64,000 nt of DNA, taken from Pseudomonadota bacterium. Lineage in GTDB: Bacteria > Pseudomonadota > Gammaproteobacteria > Burkholderiales > Thiobacillaceae. The notes beneath the pieces are model-generated. The model did not search any database. It was given only the letters and a program-made list of their open reading frames with translations, and was not told the origin of the DNA. The translations under genes and the position numbers were made by a program. Shown in pieces: positions 37,892-45,428 of the stretch; position 1 is the first letter of the stretch, and every line of letters begins with the position of its first letter. The stretch covers positions 186,001-250,000 of the forward strand of contig JAKADC010000002.1 in NCBI GenBank assembly GCA_021820845.1, in the 5' to 3' direction.

Positions 37892-38227
37892 ATGAGCACA
37901 CAACACGCACCGGACGAGCCGGATTTTCCCACTGTGACGAAAGAGCAGCTGATCGCGGATTTCAAGACCGTCCTTCTGGATGCGGAGGCGCTGATCAAGG
38001 CCACGGCCAACCAGGGGGGCGAGGCGCTGGCTTCCGCCCGTGCGAAGGCGGAAGCGTCGCTTGCCCGCGCGAAGGCCCAGATGGCCGACGCCGAGGCCGC
38101 GCTGCTGGTTCGCGCCAAGGCAGCGGCCAAGGCGACGGATGTGTACGTTCACGAAAATCCGTGGAAGGCGGTCGGCATCTCGGCGAGTCTCGCGTTGCTC
38201 GTCGGCTTCATCATGGGCCGGCGCTAG
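37892..38227 (+). CDS. ElaB/YqjD/DUF883-family membrane-anchored protein
   Basis: 111 residues. Helical, Ala-rich body with a C-terminal hydrophobic segment followed by a short basic end (FIMGRR), the DUF883 pattern. ElaB and YqjD in E. coli bind ribosomes and tether them to the inner membrane in stationary phase. The ATG at 37892 follows GGAGAGACGAGC. It is immediately followed by YqjE-like and YqjK-like genes, the elaB-yqjE-yqjK arrangement. Confidence 0.83.
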   Translation: MSTQHAPDEPDFPTVTKEQLIADFKTVLLDAEALIKATANQGGEALASARAKAEASLARAKAQMADAEAALLVRAKAAAKATDVYVHENPWKAVGISASLALLVGFIMGRR

Positions 38228-38237
38228 TCGATCGTCG

Positions 38238-38636
38238 ATGAGCGAACCGGCTTCATCATCAGGCGGAGGGAAGGGCCTTTTCGATTCCCTGAAGGGGCTT
38301 GCAGCAAGCCTCGTCGCCGTCGCGCATACCCGGCTCGAGTTGTTGTCCATGGATCTGGAGGAAGAGCGGGCGCGGCTGATATCCATATTGGTGATGCTGT
38401 TCATCGCGCTGTTTTGCGCCGGGGTCGGCGTCGTACTGCTGGCGATCCTGATTGCCGTCGCTTTCTGGGACAGTCATCGGCTGCTTGCGCTGGCGGGGTT
38501 GACGGCAATTTTCCTCGCGGGCGCCGCGGCGGCGCTCGGCGGCGCCCGACGCATGCTCAGAGCGAAACCGCGATTATTCGCAGCGACGCTCGCGGAGCTG
38601 TCCAAGGACCGGCAGCATCTGGCGGGCCGGCCATGA
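38238..38636 (+). CDS. YqjE-like phage-holin family membrane protein
   Basis: 132 residues. The N-terminal polar part is followed by LKGLAASLVAVAHTRLELLSMDLEEE, a signature of the YqjE/phage-holin_3_6 family, and two hydrophobic segments at about 50-72 and 80-100. Ten bases after the DUF883 gene; stop overlaps the next gene by 4 bases. Despite the family name, nothing here indicates a phage. Confidence 0.8.
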   Translation: MSEPASSSGGGKGLFDSLKGLAASLVAVAHTRLELLSMDLEEERARLISILVMLFIALFCAGVGVVLLAILIAVAFWDSHRLLALAGLTAIFLAGAAAALGGARRMLRAKPRLFAATLAELSKDRQHLAGRP

Positions 38637-38911
38637 ACAGCACCTTGGCCGAACTCGCCGCGCGCCGCGAGCGCCTGTTGGCGCGGGTCGCGGCCGAACG
38701 GAGCGCGCTGGCGCAGCAGGCCGCGCCGCTGCGCGCAGCCCTGGCGATCGCGGACCGGGGCGTGGATGCAATTCGCTACGTCGCACGCCATCCGGTCTGG
38801 CTGTTCGGCGTCCCCCTGATGCTCGCCGTATTGGGGCGCGGGCGCGCGAGCAAGTGGACACGCTTTGCGTGGATCGGCTGGCAGCTCGGACGCCAGATGC
38901 TCAGACGCTGA
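38633..38911 (+). CDS. YqjK-like protein
   Basis: 92 residues. A basic coiled helix (LAELAARRERLLARVAAERS) is followed by RHPVWLFGVPLMLAVL, a single hydrophobic stretch; the arrangement fits the YqjK-like family, the usual third gene after elaB/yqjE. ATGA overlap with the YqjE-like gene. Probably membrane-associated. The family match is tentative. Confidence 0.7.
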   Translation: MNSTLAELAARRERLLARVAAERSALAQQAAPLRAALAIADRGVDAIRYVARHPVWLFGVPLMLAVLGRGRASKWTRFAWIGWQLGRQMLRR

Positions 38912-39121
38912 AACGCGATGCCGTCGACGCGAATGATCGTGCCGGCTCGCTGTATCGAACTACAAGGCCTTGCACACGGCCGCCAGACAAAGGCAATCCT
39001 CAAGGGAACCCCTAGTTCGCCGCTATCAGTTTCCGCAGATGGAATGGGCAGCGGCAGCGTGAAAGCGGTGCGCGCGTGCGGCGGGGCTGATTCCGGACCG
39101 TCTCATAAAAAGGAGGACAAC

Positions 39122-39268
39122 GTGCTCGAAACCGTCATCGTGGTTCTGGTCATTCTTTGGCTGCTGGGGATCGTGACGTCGTACACGATGGGGGGACTGA
39201 TTCATATCCTGCTGGTCATCGCGATCATCGTGGTACTGCTTCGCATCATTCGAGGTCGGCGTCTGTAG
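39122..39268 (+). CDS. lmo0937-family small membrane protein
   Basis: 48 residues from a GTG at 39122 with an almost perfect AAGGAGG 5 bases upstream. Two hydrophobic segments with WLLGIVTSYTMGGLIHILLV and a basic end IRGRRL match the lmo0937-type (DUF5670) small membrane protein. Such proteins are widely associated with stress regulons but have no known function. The 210 bases before it hold a GAAC-N5-GTTC palindrome at 39006-39018 and nothing else obvious. Confidence 0.78.
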   Translation: MLETVIVVLVILWLLGIVTSYTMGGLIHILLVIAIIVVLLRIIRGRRL

Positions 39269-39353
39269 TCCGCCCTGGATGTTTCACCGCCGCGGCGGCC
39301 GAATCGCAAGGATGAACGCGCCGCGGCGCTCTTCAAGACAGGAGGACGGAAAA

Positions 39354-40028
39354 ATGCGCTACGTACTTATCGTGTTGTCGATGCTGTTCGCCGTTCCACT
39401 GACCCCGGCTCGTGCCGAAGTCAGTGTCGGCGTCGGCATCAGCGTGCCGGGTGTCAGCATCGGGATCAACATGCCCGCTTATCCACGGCTCGTCCGTGTA
39501 CCGGGCTATCCGGTCTACTACGATCCCCGGATCGATTTCAATTTCTTCTTTTACGACGGGCTGTACTGGGTGTTTCGCGACGACGACTGGTACGCGAGCA
39601 GCTGGTACAATGGGCCCTGGTATCTGGTGGATCGTTATGACGTCCCGCTGTATATCCTGCGGATCCCGGTACGCTACTATCGCCAGCCTCCGCCTTATTT
39701 CCGTGGCTGGCGTGCCGACGTGCCGCCGCGTTGGGGGGAGCACTGGGGCCCGGATTGGGAACAGCGCCGCAGCGGCTGGAATCACTGGAACCGGCGTTCC
39801 GCGCCGCGTCCCGCACCGTTGCCGAAGTATCAGCGGAATTACTCGGGGGATCGCTATCCCCATGAGCCGCAACGGCAGCAGATCATTCGATCCGAACGTT
39901 ACCGCTACCAACCGCGTGAGCCTGTGACCCAGCAGTATTACCAACGACAACGCGACCAGAAACAGAATGGACCGCAAGACCGGGGCAGGGGAAACCCGCG
40001 CGAGGAGCATGGCCCGGGGCGCCGGTAA
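39354..40028 (+). CDS. Exported aromatic-rich, Arg/Gln-rich protein, hypothetical
   Basis: 224 residues. The ATG at 39354 follows GGAGGACGG and opens a 21-residue Sec signal peptide ending PARAE; the upstream ATG at 39279 is rejected. After a Gly/Val repeat (VSVGVGISVPGVSIGI) there is a dense Tyr/Trp region (FFYDGLYWVFRDDDWYASSW and WYNGPWYLVD) and a C-terminal low-complexity tail rich in Arg, Gln, Tyr and Pro. Similar to YXWGXW-type periplasmic proteins of unknown role. Probably secreted or periplasmic. Confidence 0.7.
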   Translation: MRYVLIVLSMLFAVPLTPARAEVSVGVGISVPGVSIGINMPAYPRLVRVPGYPVYYDPRIDFNFFFYDGLYWVFRDDDWYASSWYNGPWYLVDRYDVPLYILRIPVRYYRQPPPYFRGWRADVPPRWGEHWGPDWEQRRSGWNHWNRRSAPRPAPLPKYQRNYSGDRYPHEPQRQQIIRSERYRYQPREPVTQQYYQRQRDQKQNGPQDRGRGNPREEHGPGRR

Positions 40029-40051
40029 ACGCAGACGAATAAACGGTGGCT

Positions 40052-40090
40052 GCCGTCGGTCCTGATGGTCGTGTCCTCAGGACCGACGGC
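40052..40090. repeat. Perfect 14-base inverted repeat
   Basis: GCCGTCGGTCCTGA at 40052-40065 pairs perfectly with TCAGGACCGACGGC at 40077-40090 around an 11-base loop, between the aromatic-rich protein gene and the DUF3185-like gene. A run of eight or nine T residues occurs 17 bases further at about 40108-40116, too far for a standard terminator. It could be a terminator variant, an RNA hairpin or a protein site. Confidence 0.7.
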
Positions 40091-40129
40091 ATCGCCGTGC
40101 TTGATCGTTTTTTTTGGGGAGAAACTGGA

Positions 40130-40342
40130 ATGAGTGCATTCAAAATCGTGGCTATCGCGCTGATCGTGGCCGGCAGCCTCGGCCTGATCTATGGCGGGTT
40201 TACGTATACCAAGAAGACGGACCAGCTCGAGGTCGGTCCGATCGAACTTTCGATCAAGGACAAAGAACGGGTCGACATTCCGGTTTGGGCCGGTGTCGCG
40301 GCCATCGTCGCGGGCGTCGTGCTGTTGCTTGTTCGCAAGTAA
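40130..40342 (+). CDS. DUF3185-like small membrane protein
   Basis: 70 residues. Two hydrophobic segments with a short polar loop: FKIVAIALIVAGSLGLIYGG, then FTYTKKTDQLEVGPIELSIKD, then WAGVAAIVAGVVLLLVRK. This fits the DUF3185 pattern. It follows GGGGAGAAACTGGA before the ATG. Function unknown. Confidence 0.7.
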   Translation: MSAFKIVAIALIVAGSLGLIYGGFTYTKKTDQLEVGPIELSIKDKERVDIPVWAGVAAIVAGVVLLLVRK

Positions 40343-40431
40343 ACGACCGGAGTCGAGGCGGGACCTGCATGCCGGCCGGGTTTGCGCGCGGGTTGGCGCG
40401 TGAATGGCAAAACCATTGATGGAGAACGCCC

Positions 40432-40746
40432 ATGCTGGTGACGTTTAGCTGCAAGGCCTACGCCGATATCACGATGTTCGGCGATGTCGCAATGAACATG
40501 CTGAAACTGATGGGACACAGCGAAACCGTCCCCGGCGCCATCCTCGCCGAGGATGTGCCTGCGGCACTGGAAAGATTGAAGGGCGCGCTTGCAAACATGA
40601 AGGGGACGCCGGCGCCGAAGGGCTCCGGAAAGGCCGTGGATGAAGATGACGACGAGCCGCCTGTCAGCCTCGCGCACCGGGCCTTGCCGCTGGTCGAATT
40701 GCTCACTGCCGCCGCAAGGCAAAAATGCGACGTGATGTGGAAGTGA
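40432..40746 (+). CDS. DUF1840-family protein
   Basis: 104 residues. MLVTFSCKAYADITMFGDVA and MLKLMGHSETVPGAILAEDV are characteristic of DUF1840, a small betaproteobacterial family; the C-terminal half has an acidic linker (DEDDDE) and ends in CDVMWK. Function unknown. GGAGAA precedes the ATG. Last gene of the small-protein cluster, converging on arfB. Confidence 0.83.
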   Translation: MLVTFSCKAYADITMFGDVAMNMLKLMGHSETVPGAILAEDVPAALERLKGALANMKGTPAPKGSGKAVDEDDDEPPVSLAHRALPLVELLTAAARQKCDVMWK

Positions 40747-40815
40747 GGCAGGCCCGTCGTCATTTGCCTCGCTGCCGATCTGCCGCGCGTGGCCGGCCGT
40801 CTTGGGCGCAAGGAA

Positions 40816-41241
40816 TCACTGATCGGTGCCGGCTTTCCGCCCTCGCAGTTTCTTGGTTTCCCCGCGCCGCTGCTTGCTGTCGAGACGGCGCTTTGTCGAC
40901 GCCAGCGTAGGCCGGGTAGGCCGACGCGGCGTTTCCACTTCACAGGCTTCCCGAACCAGCGCGAGCAACCGCTCCAGCGCGTCGGCGCGATTGCGCCACT
41001 GGCTGCGGTAGCGCTCGGCTTCGATGACCAGCACGCCGTCCCGGGTGAGCCGGCGGCCAGCCAGGGCGATGAGGCGGGCTCGCACCGGGTCGGGCAGCGA
41101 TGGCGAGCGGGCGACGTCGAAGCGCAGTTGCACGGCAGTCGAGACCTTGTTGACGTTCTGTCCGCCTGGTCCCGACGCGCGCACGAAATCCTCCTGGATT
41201 TCGCGCTCGTCGATCTCGACCTCGGCGTTGACCCGGATCAC
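40816..41241 (-). CDS. arfB: Alternative ribosome-rescue factor ArfB (YaeJ)
   Basis: 141 residues from a GTG at 41241, matching the 140-residue E. coli ArfB. The catalytic GGQ is in RASGPGGQNVNKVSTAV, and the C-terminal tail is basic (RRPTRPTLASTKRRLDSKQ), the part that enters the mRNA channel. It hydrolyses peptidyl-tRNA on stalled ribosomes. It starts 16 bases after murI; the longer open frame upstream overlaps murI and is rejected. Confidence 0.9.
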   Translation of the reverse strand: MIRVNAEVEIDEREIQEDFVRASGPGGQNVNKVSTAVQLRFDVARSPSLPDPVRARLIALAGRRLTRDGVLVIEAERYRSQWRNRADALERLLALVREACEVETPRRPTRPTLASTKRRLDSKQRRGETKKLRGRKAGTDQ

Positions 41242-41257
41242 GGCCGTGGCTTTTCGA

Positions 41258-42112
41258 TCACCACTGCACCACGTGCACGTTGTTGAGCGTGCGCCCGAGA
41301 AAGCGCTCGCCGATGGTCTGGAAGCGCAGCGGCACGTCGGTGACGTAGAAGTCGTAGCGCGGCTGGGCGTGGCTGGGGTTGGCGAGATGTTTCTCGGCGA
41401 GGACTGCGGCGACCTGTTCGGCCATGGCTTCGGCAGAATCGACCAGGGCGACATCGTCGCCAACGACCTGGCGCAGCAAGGGCTTCAGCAGGGGGTAATG
41501 GGTGCAACCGAGCACCAGGGTGTCGATGTGCTCGGCCATGAGCGGCCGCAGATAGTCCTGCGCGGTGAGGCGGGTGACTTCATGATCGAGCCAGCCTTCT
41601 TCCACCAGCGGCACGAACAGCGCGCAGGCTTGCGAATGGATGCGCGAGTCCGGGGCGTAGTCGTGGATCGCGCGCGCGTAGGCATTGCTGTTGATGGTGG
41701 TGGGGGTGCCGATCACGCCGATTTTCTTGCCGCCGCGCGCCGACACCGCGCCGGCGTCGATCACGTCGAGCACCGGCACCGGCGACAGGTCCTTGACCTC
41801 CTGCGCCGCGACCGCCGCCATGGTGTTGCACGCGATGACCAGCAGCTTGACGTCCTTTTCGAGCAGGAACTGCGCGATCTGGCTGGTGAAGTGGGCGATG
41901 GTCTCGACGGATTTCACGCCGTAGGGCACGCGCGCCGTGTCGCCGAAGTAGACGATGTTCTCGTAGGGAAGGCGCTCCATCAGGGCCCGCACCACGGTGA
42001 GTCCGCCGATACCGGAATCGAATACGCCGATCGGTCGATCCGCACCGGGCGCTTGCGCCTTCTCCCGTGAGCGGGGACGGGGCTGGGAAGGGGCCTGGTC
42101 GCGGGAAGACAT
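41258..42112 (-). CDS. murI: Glutamate racemase
   Basis: 284 residues. IGVFDSGIGGLTVV near the N-terminus, the catalytic Cys in VIACNTM and the second in LGCTHYP are intact, with a Ser/Arg/Pro-rich lead of about 25 residues. It makes D-glutamate for peptidoglycan. The ATG at 42112 gives a length like E. coli MurI (285); a longer open frame upstream has no family match. Confidence 0.93.
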   Translation of the reverse strand: MSSRDQAPSQPRPRSREKAQAPGADRPIGVFDSGIGGLTVVRALMERLPYENIVYFGDTARVPYGVKSVETIAHFTSQIAQFLLEKDVKLLVIACNTMAAVAAQEVKDLSPVPVLDVIDAGAVSARGGKKIGVIGTPTTINSNAYARAIHDYAPDSRIHSQACALFVPLVEEGWLDHEVTRLTAQDYLRPLMAEHIDTLVLGCTHYPLLKPLLRQVVGDDVALVDSAEAMAEQVAAVLAEKHLANPSHAQPRYDFYVTDVPLRFQTIGERFLGRTLNNVHVVQW

Positions 42113-42180
42113 GGGTGGCAGGATGGCGGAATGGGAAAGCGGACATTTTACCTTCAGGGCCGCCGGCGGCGGTGTGCCGC

Positions 42181-42795
42181 ATGAGCGGCTGCGGTTGCGG
42201 GCCGGTGTGCAGCACAGCGCCGCCCGACCCGGGCTACCGCCGCGCGCTGTGGGTCGCGCTGGTCCTGAACGCACTGATGTTCGGCGTCGAGGTCGTCGCG
42301 AGCGTCGCGGCGCACTCGGTGTCGCTGCTGGCGGACGCGGTGGATTTCCTCGGCGACGCCGGCAACTATGGAGTCGCGATTTTCGTCCTTGGTCTGGCGC
42401 CGGCATGGCGCTCGCGCACCGCGTTATGGAAGGGGTGGCTGATGGCCGGCTACGGCGTGTTCGTGCTCGGCAAGTCGGCGTGGCAATGGGCGGCGGACGT
42501 CGTGCCCGAGCCGTTCATCATGGGCTGGGTGAGTCTGCTGGCGCTGGTGGTCAATGTCGGCGTGGCGGCACTGCTGTTCGCGCATCGGCAGGGCGACGCG
42601 CAGGCGCGCTCGGTGTGGCTTTGTTCGCGCAACGACGCGCTGGGCAACGTGGCGGTGATGGGCGCGGCAGCTGGCGTATGGGCGACCGCGCGCGGCTGGC
42701 CGGACATCGCGGTGGCGCTGATTCTGGCCGGATTGGCCTTGAGCTCAGGCACGTCCGTGATCCGGCACGCGCGGCGCGAACTGGGCGTGAATTGA
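42181..42795 (+). CDS. Cation transporter, shortened CDF-type
   Basis: 204 residues with about six membrane segments. It starts MSGCGCGPVC, a Cys-rich N-terminus. The CDF second-helix region is SLLADAVDFLGD, where the usual His of ADAxHxxxD is Asp; the fifth-helix region is CSRNDALGN, lacking the usual His. The cytoplasmic C-terminal domain of CDF exporters is absent. It may move zinc, cadmium or other divalent ions, but with an altered site. An upstream in-frame ATG at 42067 overlaps murI and is unlikely. Diverges from murI across 68 bases. Confidence 0.75.
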   Translation: MSGCGCGPVCSTAPPDPGYRRALWVALVLNALMFGVEVVASVAAHSVSLLADAVDFLGDAGNYGVAIFVLGLAPAWRSRTALWKGWLMAGYGVFVLGKSAWQWAADVVPEPFIMGWVSLLALVVNVGVAALLFAHRQGDAQARSVWLCSRNDALGNVAVMGAAAGVWATARGWPDIAVALILAGLALSSGTSVIRHARRELGVN

Positions 42796-43068
42796 AAGCG
42801 GCGCGGGGGGCGAGCTTCGGCGCGAGCCAACGCGTCGCGGATATGAAATAGCCGAATCGCGGCACCAAAGCCGGTCAGCGAAGCCCTCGCAGCGAGCGCG
42901 CCCGCTTGGGCGAAGCGCGTTCTGCTTCAAGTCGGACACCATAGGTTCAGCTCTCACGCCCTCCCAGAAAAACAGGCGCCGAACCGTTTGCTTGCGAGAA
43001 TTCTCCGGCGGCTCGCACGATTCTTTGCTACAAAAATAATACGCCCGTTTCGGTTACAGGAGGAGTCC

Positions 43069-43785
43069 ATGAACGCCCGCATAACACTGCTCGTGTGTAT
43101 CTTGGTTGGCGCCGGCGTCTCCGGCGCCGCGCAAGCGGCCCTCATCGACCGCGGTGGCGGCCTCATCTATGACACCGACCTGAACGTGACCTGGCTGGCC
43201 GATGCCAACTACGCCCAGACCAGCGGCTACTCTGCCGACGGCCTGATGGACTGGAACCAGGCCGTCACCTGGGCTGCCAACCTCAGCTATTTTGATGCCG
43301 TGCGCAATGTCACCTACACCGACTGGCGTCTGCCGACCACCACCGACACCGGCGCGCCCGGCTGCGACTTTTCCTACAGCGGAACCGACTGCGGCTACAA
43401 CGTCGATCCCGCCAGCAGCGAGATGGCCCACCTGTACTTTACCGAACTGGGCAACCTGAGCTACTTCACATCGACAGGGGAGCTCAGCGGCGCCTCTGCA
43501 GGCGGCGCCAACCCGGTCAGCACCCTCGACAACGTCGGGCCTTTCAAGAATTTCCAGTCCAACGGCTATTGGTCCGGCACGGAGTCCGCGCCGGCTTCCT
43601 GCCGCTGCGCGTGGTTCTTCGGTACCTGGGAGGGCAGCCAGTTCAGCTGGGACGAGACCGCTCCCTGGTTCAATGCATTGGCGGTTCGCCCCGGCGATGT
43701 CGCCGCCGTACCGGAGGCGCAGACGTACGCACTGATGCTGGCCGGGCTGGGCCTGATCGGCTGGCGCGCGCGGCGACGTGGGTGA
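43069..43785 (+). CDS. DUF1566-type exported protein with PEP-CTERM-like tail
   Basis: 238 residues, preceded by AGGAGGAGTCC. A signal peptide of about 25 residues (to AAQA) opens it, followed by a DUF1566/Lcl-type domain: DRGGGLIYDTDLNVTWL, WNQAVTWAANL, TDWRLPTT, YWSGTE and LAVRPG. The C-terminus is VPEAQTYALMLAGLGLIGW followed by a basic end, the PEP-CTERM sorting pattern with Ala in place of the second Pro. Such proteins need an exosortase (not in the window) and are exported to the cell surface or matrix. The 273 bases upstream hold no gene. Confidence 0.8.
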   Translation: MNARITLLVCILVGAGVSGAAQAALIDRGGGLIYDTDLNVTWLADANYAQTSGYSADGLMDWNQAVTWAANLSYFDAVRNVTYTDWRLPTTTDTGAPGCDFSYSGTDCGYNVDPASSEMAHLYFTELGNLSYFTSTGELSGASAGGANPVSTLDNVGPFKNFQSNGYWSGTESAPASCRCAWFFGTWEGSQFSWDETAPWFNALAVRPGDVAAVPEAQTYALMLAGLGLIGWRARRRG

Positions 43786-43877
43786 TTCGGTCATCTGAGC
43801 CTTTCGGCCCTTCGTTTTTTCCTTTCCCTCGGGGAGCGGGTGCAGCGTAGGGGTACATCCCCCTGCGGATCTGGCGG

Positions 43878-44948
43878 TCACGCCGGAGGGGTGTCGGCCT
43901 GCTGTTGGGCCAGTGCCCATGCCACGTGCTCGCGCACGATGGCGGAGGGATGGTTCAGCCGCGTGCCGAGCGCGGTCCGGATCTCGGGCGACGGCGGGGC
44001 GTTGCCCAGCGCGACCGCGATGTTGCGCAGCCAGCGCTCGTGCCCGATGCGGCGGATCGGCGAACCGGCCAGGCGGTCGTTGAAGTCGGTCTCGCTCCAG
44101 GTGAACAGGTCGAGGAGCCGGGCGCTGTCGAGGCCGTTCCGGACGCTGAAGTCGGGCAGTGAGGCGGTCTGGGCAAAGCGGTTCCACGGACACACCAGTT
44201 GGCAATCGTCGCAGCCGTAGATGCGGTTGCCGAGGAGCGGGCGCAGGTCGGGCGGGATGCTGCCCTTCAGTTCGATGGTGAGATAGGAAATGCAGCGCCT
44301 GGCATCGAGCGAGTAGGGCGCGATGATGGCCTGTGTCGGACAGACGTCGATGCAGGCCTGGCAGGTGCCGCAATGGTCGGTTTCGGGCAGATCCACCGGA
44401 AGCGGCAGGTCGGTATAGATCTCCCCGAGAAAGAACCACGAGCCGTGTTGCCGGTTGAGCAGCAGCGTATGCTTGCCGCGCCAGCCCAGCCCGGATTTGG
44501 CGGCGAGTGCCACTTCCAGCACCGGGGCGCTGTCGGAGAAGACGCGATAACGGTGCTCGCCGATTTCCGAGCCGATTCGTTCGGCCAGCGTTTGCAGGCG
44601 GCCGCGCAACACCTTGTGGTAGTCGCGGCCGAGCGCATAGCGCGAAACGTAGGCGGCGGCGGCGTCGGCGAGCACGCTGCGCGGGTCGGCCGACGCCGGC
44701 GGGAAATAGTCGAGCCGCGCGCTGATGATGCGGACCGTTCCCGGCACGAGATCGGCGGGCCGGCTGCGCTTCAGGCCGTGCGCCGCCATATAATCCATCT
44801 CGCCATGAAAGCCCCGATCCAGCCAGGCCTGCAGCCCCGCCTCCGCCGCGCTCAGCTCGCCGTCCGCGATCCCCACCGCGGCGAAGCCGAGTTCGCGCCC
44901 CCATTGCCTGATTTGCCCCGCCAGTCGCGTTAAGTCCTGCTCATGCAT
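43878..44948 (-). CDS. queG: Epoxyqueuosine reductase
   Basis: 356 residues. Cobalamin-dependent QueG family: the N-terminal HGEMDYMA, the 4Fe-4S motifs CGTCQACIDVCPTQAI and YGCDDCQLVCPWN, and the C-terminal HEAT-like repeat end. It reduces epoxyqueuosine to queuosine in tRNA. The ATG at 44948 gives the family N-terminus MHEQDLTRLAGQIRQWG. Its start codon overlaps that of the divergent tsaE within the palindrome ATGCAT. Confidence 0.92.
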   Translation of the reverse strand: MHEQDLTRLAGQIRQWGRELGFAAVGIADGELSAAEAGLQAWLDRGFHGEMDYMAAHGLKRSRPADLVPGTVRIISARLDYFPPASADPRSVLADAAAAYVSRYALGRDYHKVLRGRLQTLAERIGSEIGEHRYRVFSDSAPVLEVALAAKSGLGWRGKHTLLLNRQHGSWFFLGEIYTDLPLPVDLPETDHCGTCQACIDVCPTQAIIAPYSLDARRCISYLTIELKGSIPPDLRPLLGNRIYGCDDCQLVCPWNRFAQTASLPDFSVRNGLDSARLLDLFTWSETDFNDRLAGSPIRRIGHERWLRNIAVALGNAPPSPEIRTALGTRLNHPSAIVREHVAWALAQQQADTPPA

Positions 44949-45428
44949 AAGACCGATGATACCGCGCGTTGCCGTCGCCATCTGGCCGACGAGGCCGCCA
45001 CCTCGGCATTCGGCGCGCAACTGGCGCAGGCGCTGGCGCCCGGGCTCACGTTCTACCTCGAGGGCGACCTTGGAGCGGGCAAGACGACGCTGGTGCGCGG
45101 GATGCTTCGCGCGCTCGGCTACGGCGGGCGGGTGAAAAGCCCGACCTACACCCTGGCGGAAAGCTATAGCCTGCCCGCGTTTGAGCTGTATCATTTTGAT
45201 CTATATCGTATGCAGGATCCGCGAGAGTGGCTCGACGCCGGCTTCCGCGACGTGGACGATGGCCGCGCCGTCAGCCTGATCGAGTGGCCGGACAAGGCGG
45301 CTGGATGGTTGCCGCCTGCGGACGTGATAGTCCGATTGACAATCGTGGACGATGCGCGCGAAATTGAATGCGACGCTGCAAGCTCGCGCGGCGCTCGTTA
45401 TCTGGAGGCATGTTGTACGCCCTGCTGA
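44943..45428 (+). CDS. tsaE: tRNA threonylcarbamoyladenosine synthesis ATPase TsaE
   Basis: 161 residues. P-loop EGDLGAGKTTL near 40-50 and VKSPTYTLAESY are diagnostic of TsaE (YjeE), the ATPase that drives t6A formation with TsaB and TsaD. Slightly longer than E. coli TsaE at the N-terminus, and a later start is possible since the ATG at 44943 overlaps the queG start. It overlaps the amidase gene by 19 bases if that begins at 45410. Confidence 0.9.
   Translation: MHKTDDTARCRRHLADEAATSAFGAQLAQALAPGLTFYLEGDLGAGKTTLVRGMLRALGYGGRVKSPTYTLAESYSLPAFELYHFDLYRMQDPREWLDAGFRDVDDGRAVSLIEWPDKAAGWLPPADVIVRLTIVDDAREIECDAASSRGARYLEACCTPC

Noticed and set aside
38238-38636. Prophage remnant on the basis of the holin-family name
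   Set aside because: It is the YqjE member of the common elaB-yqjE-yqjK set; no other phage gene is present.
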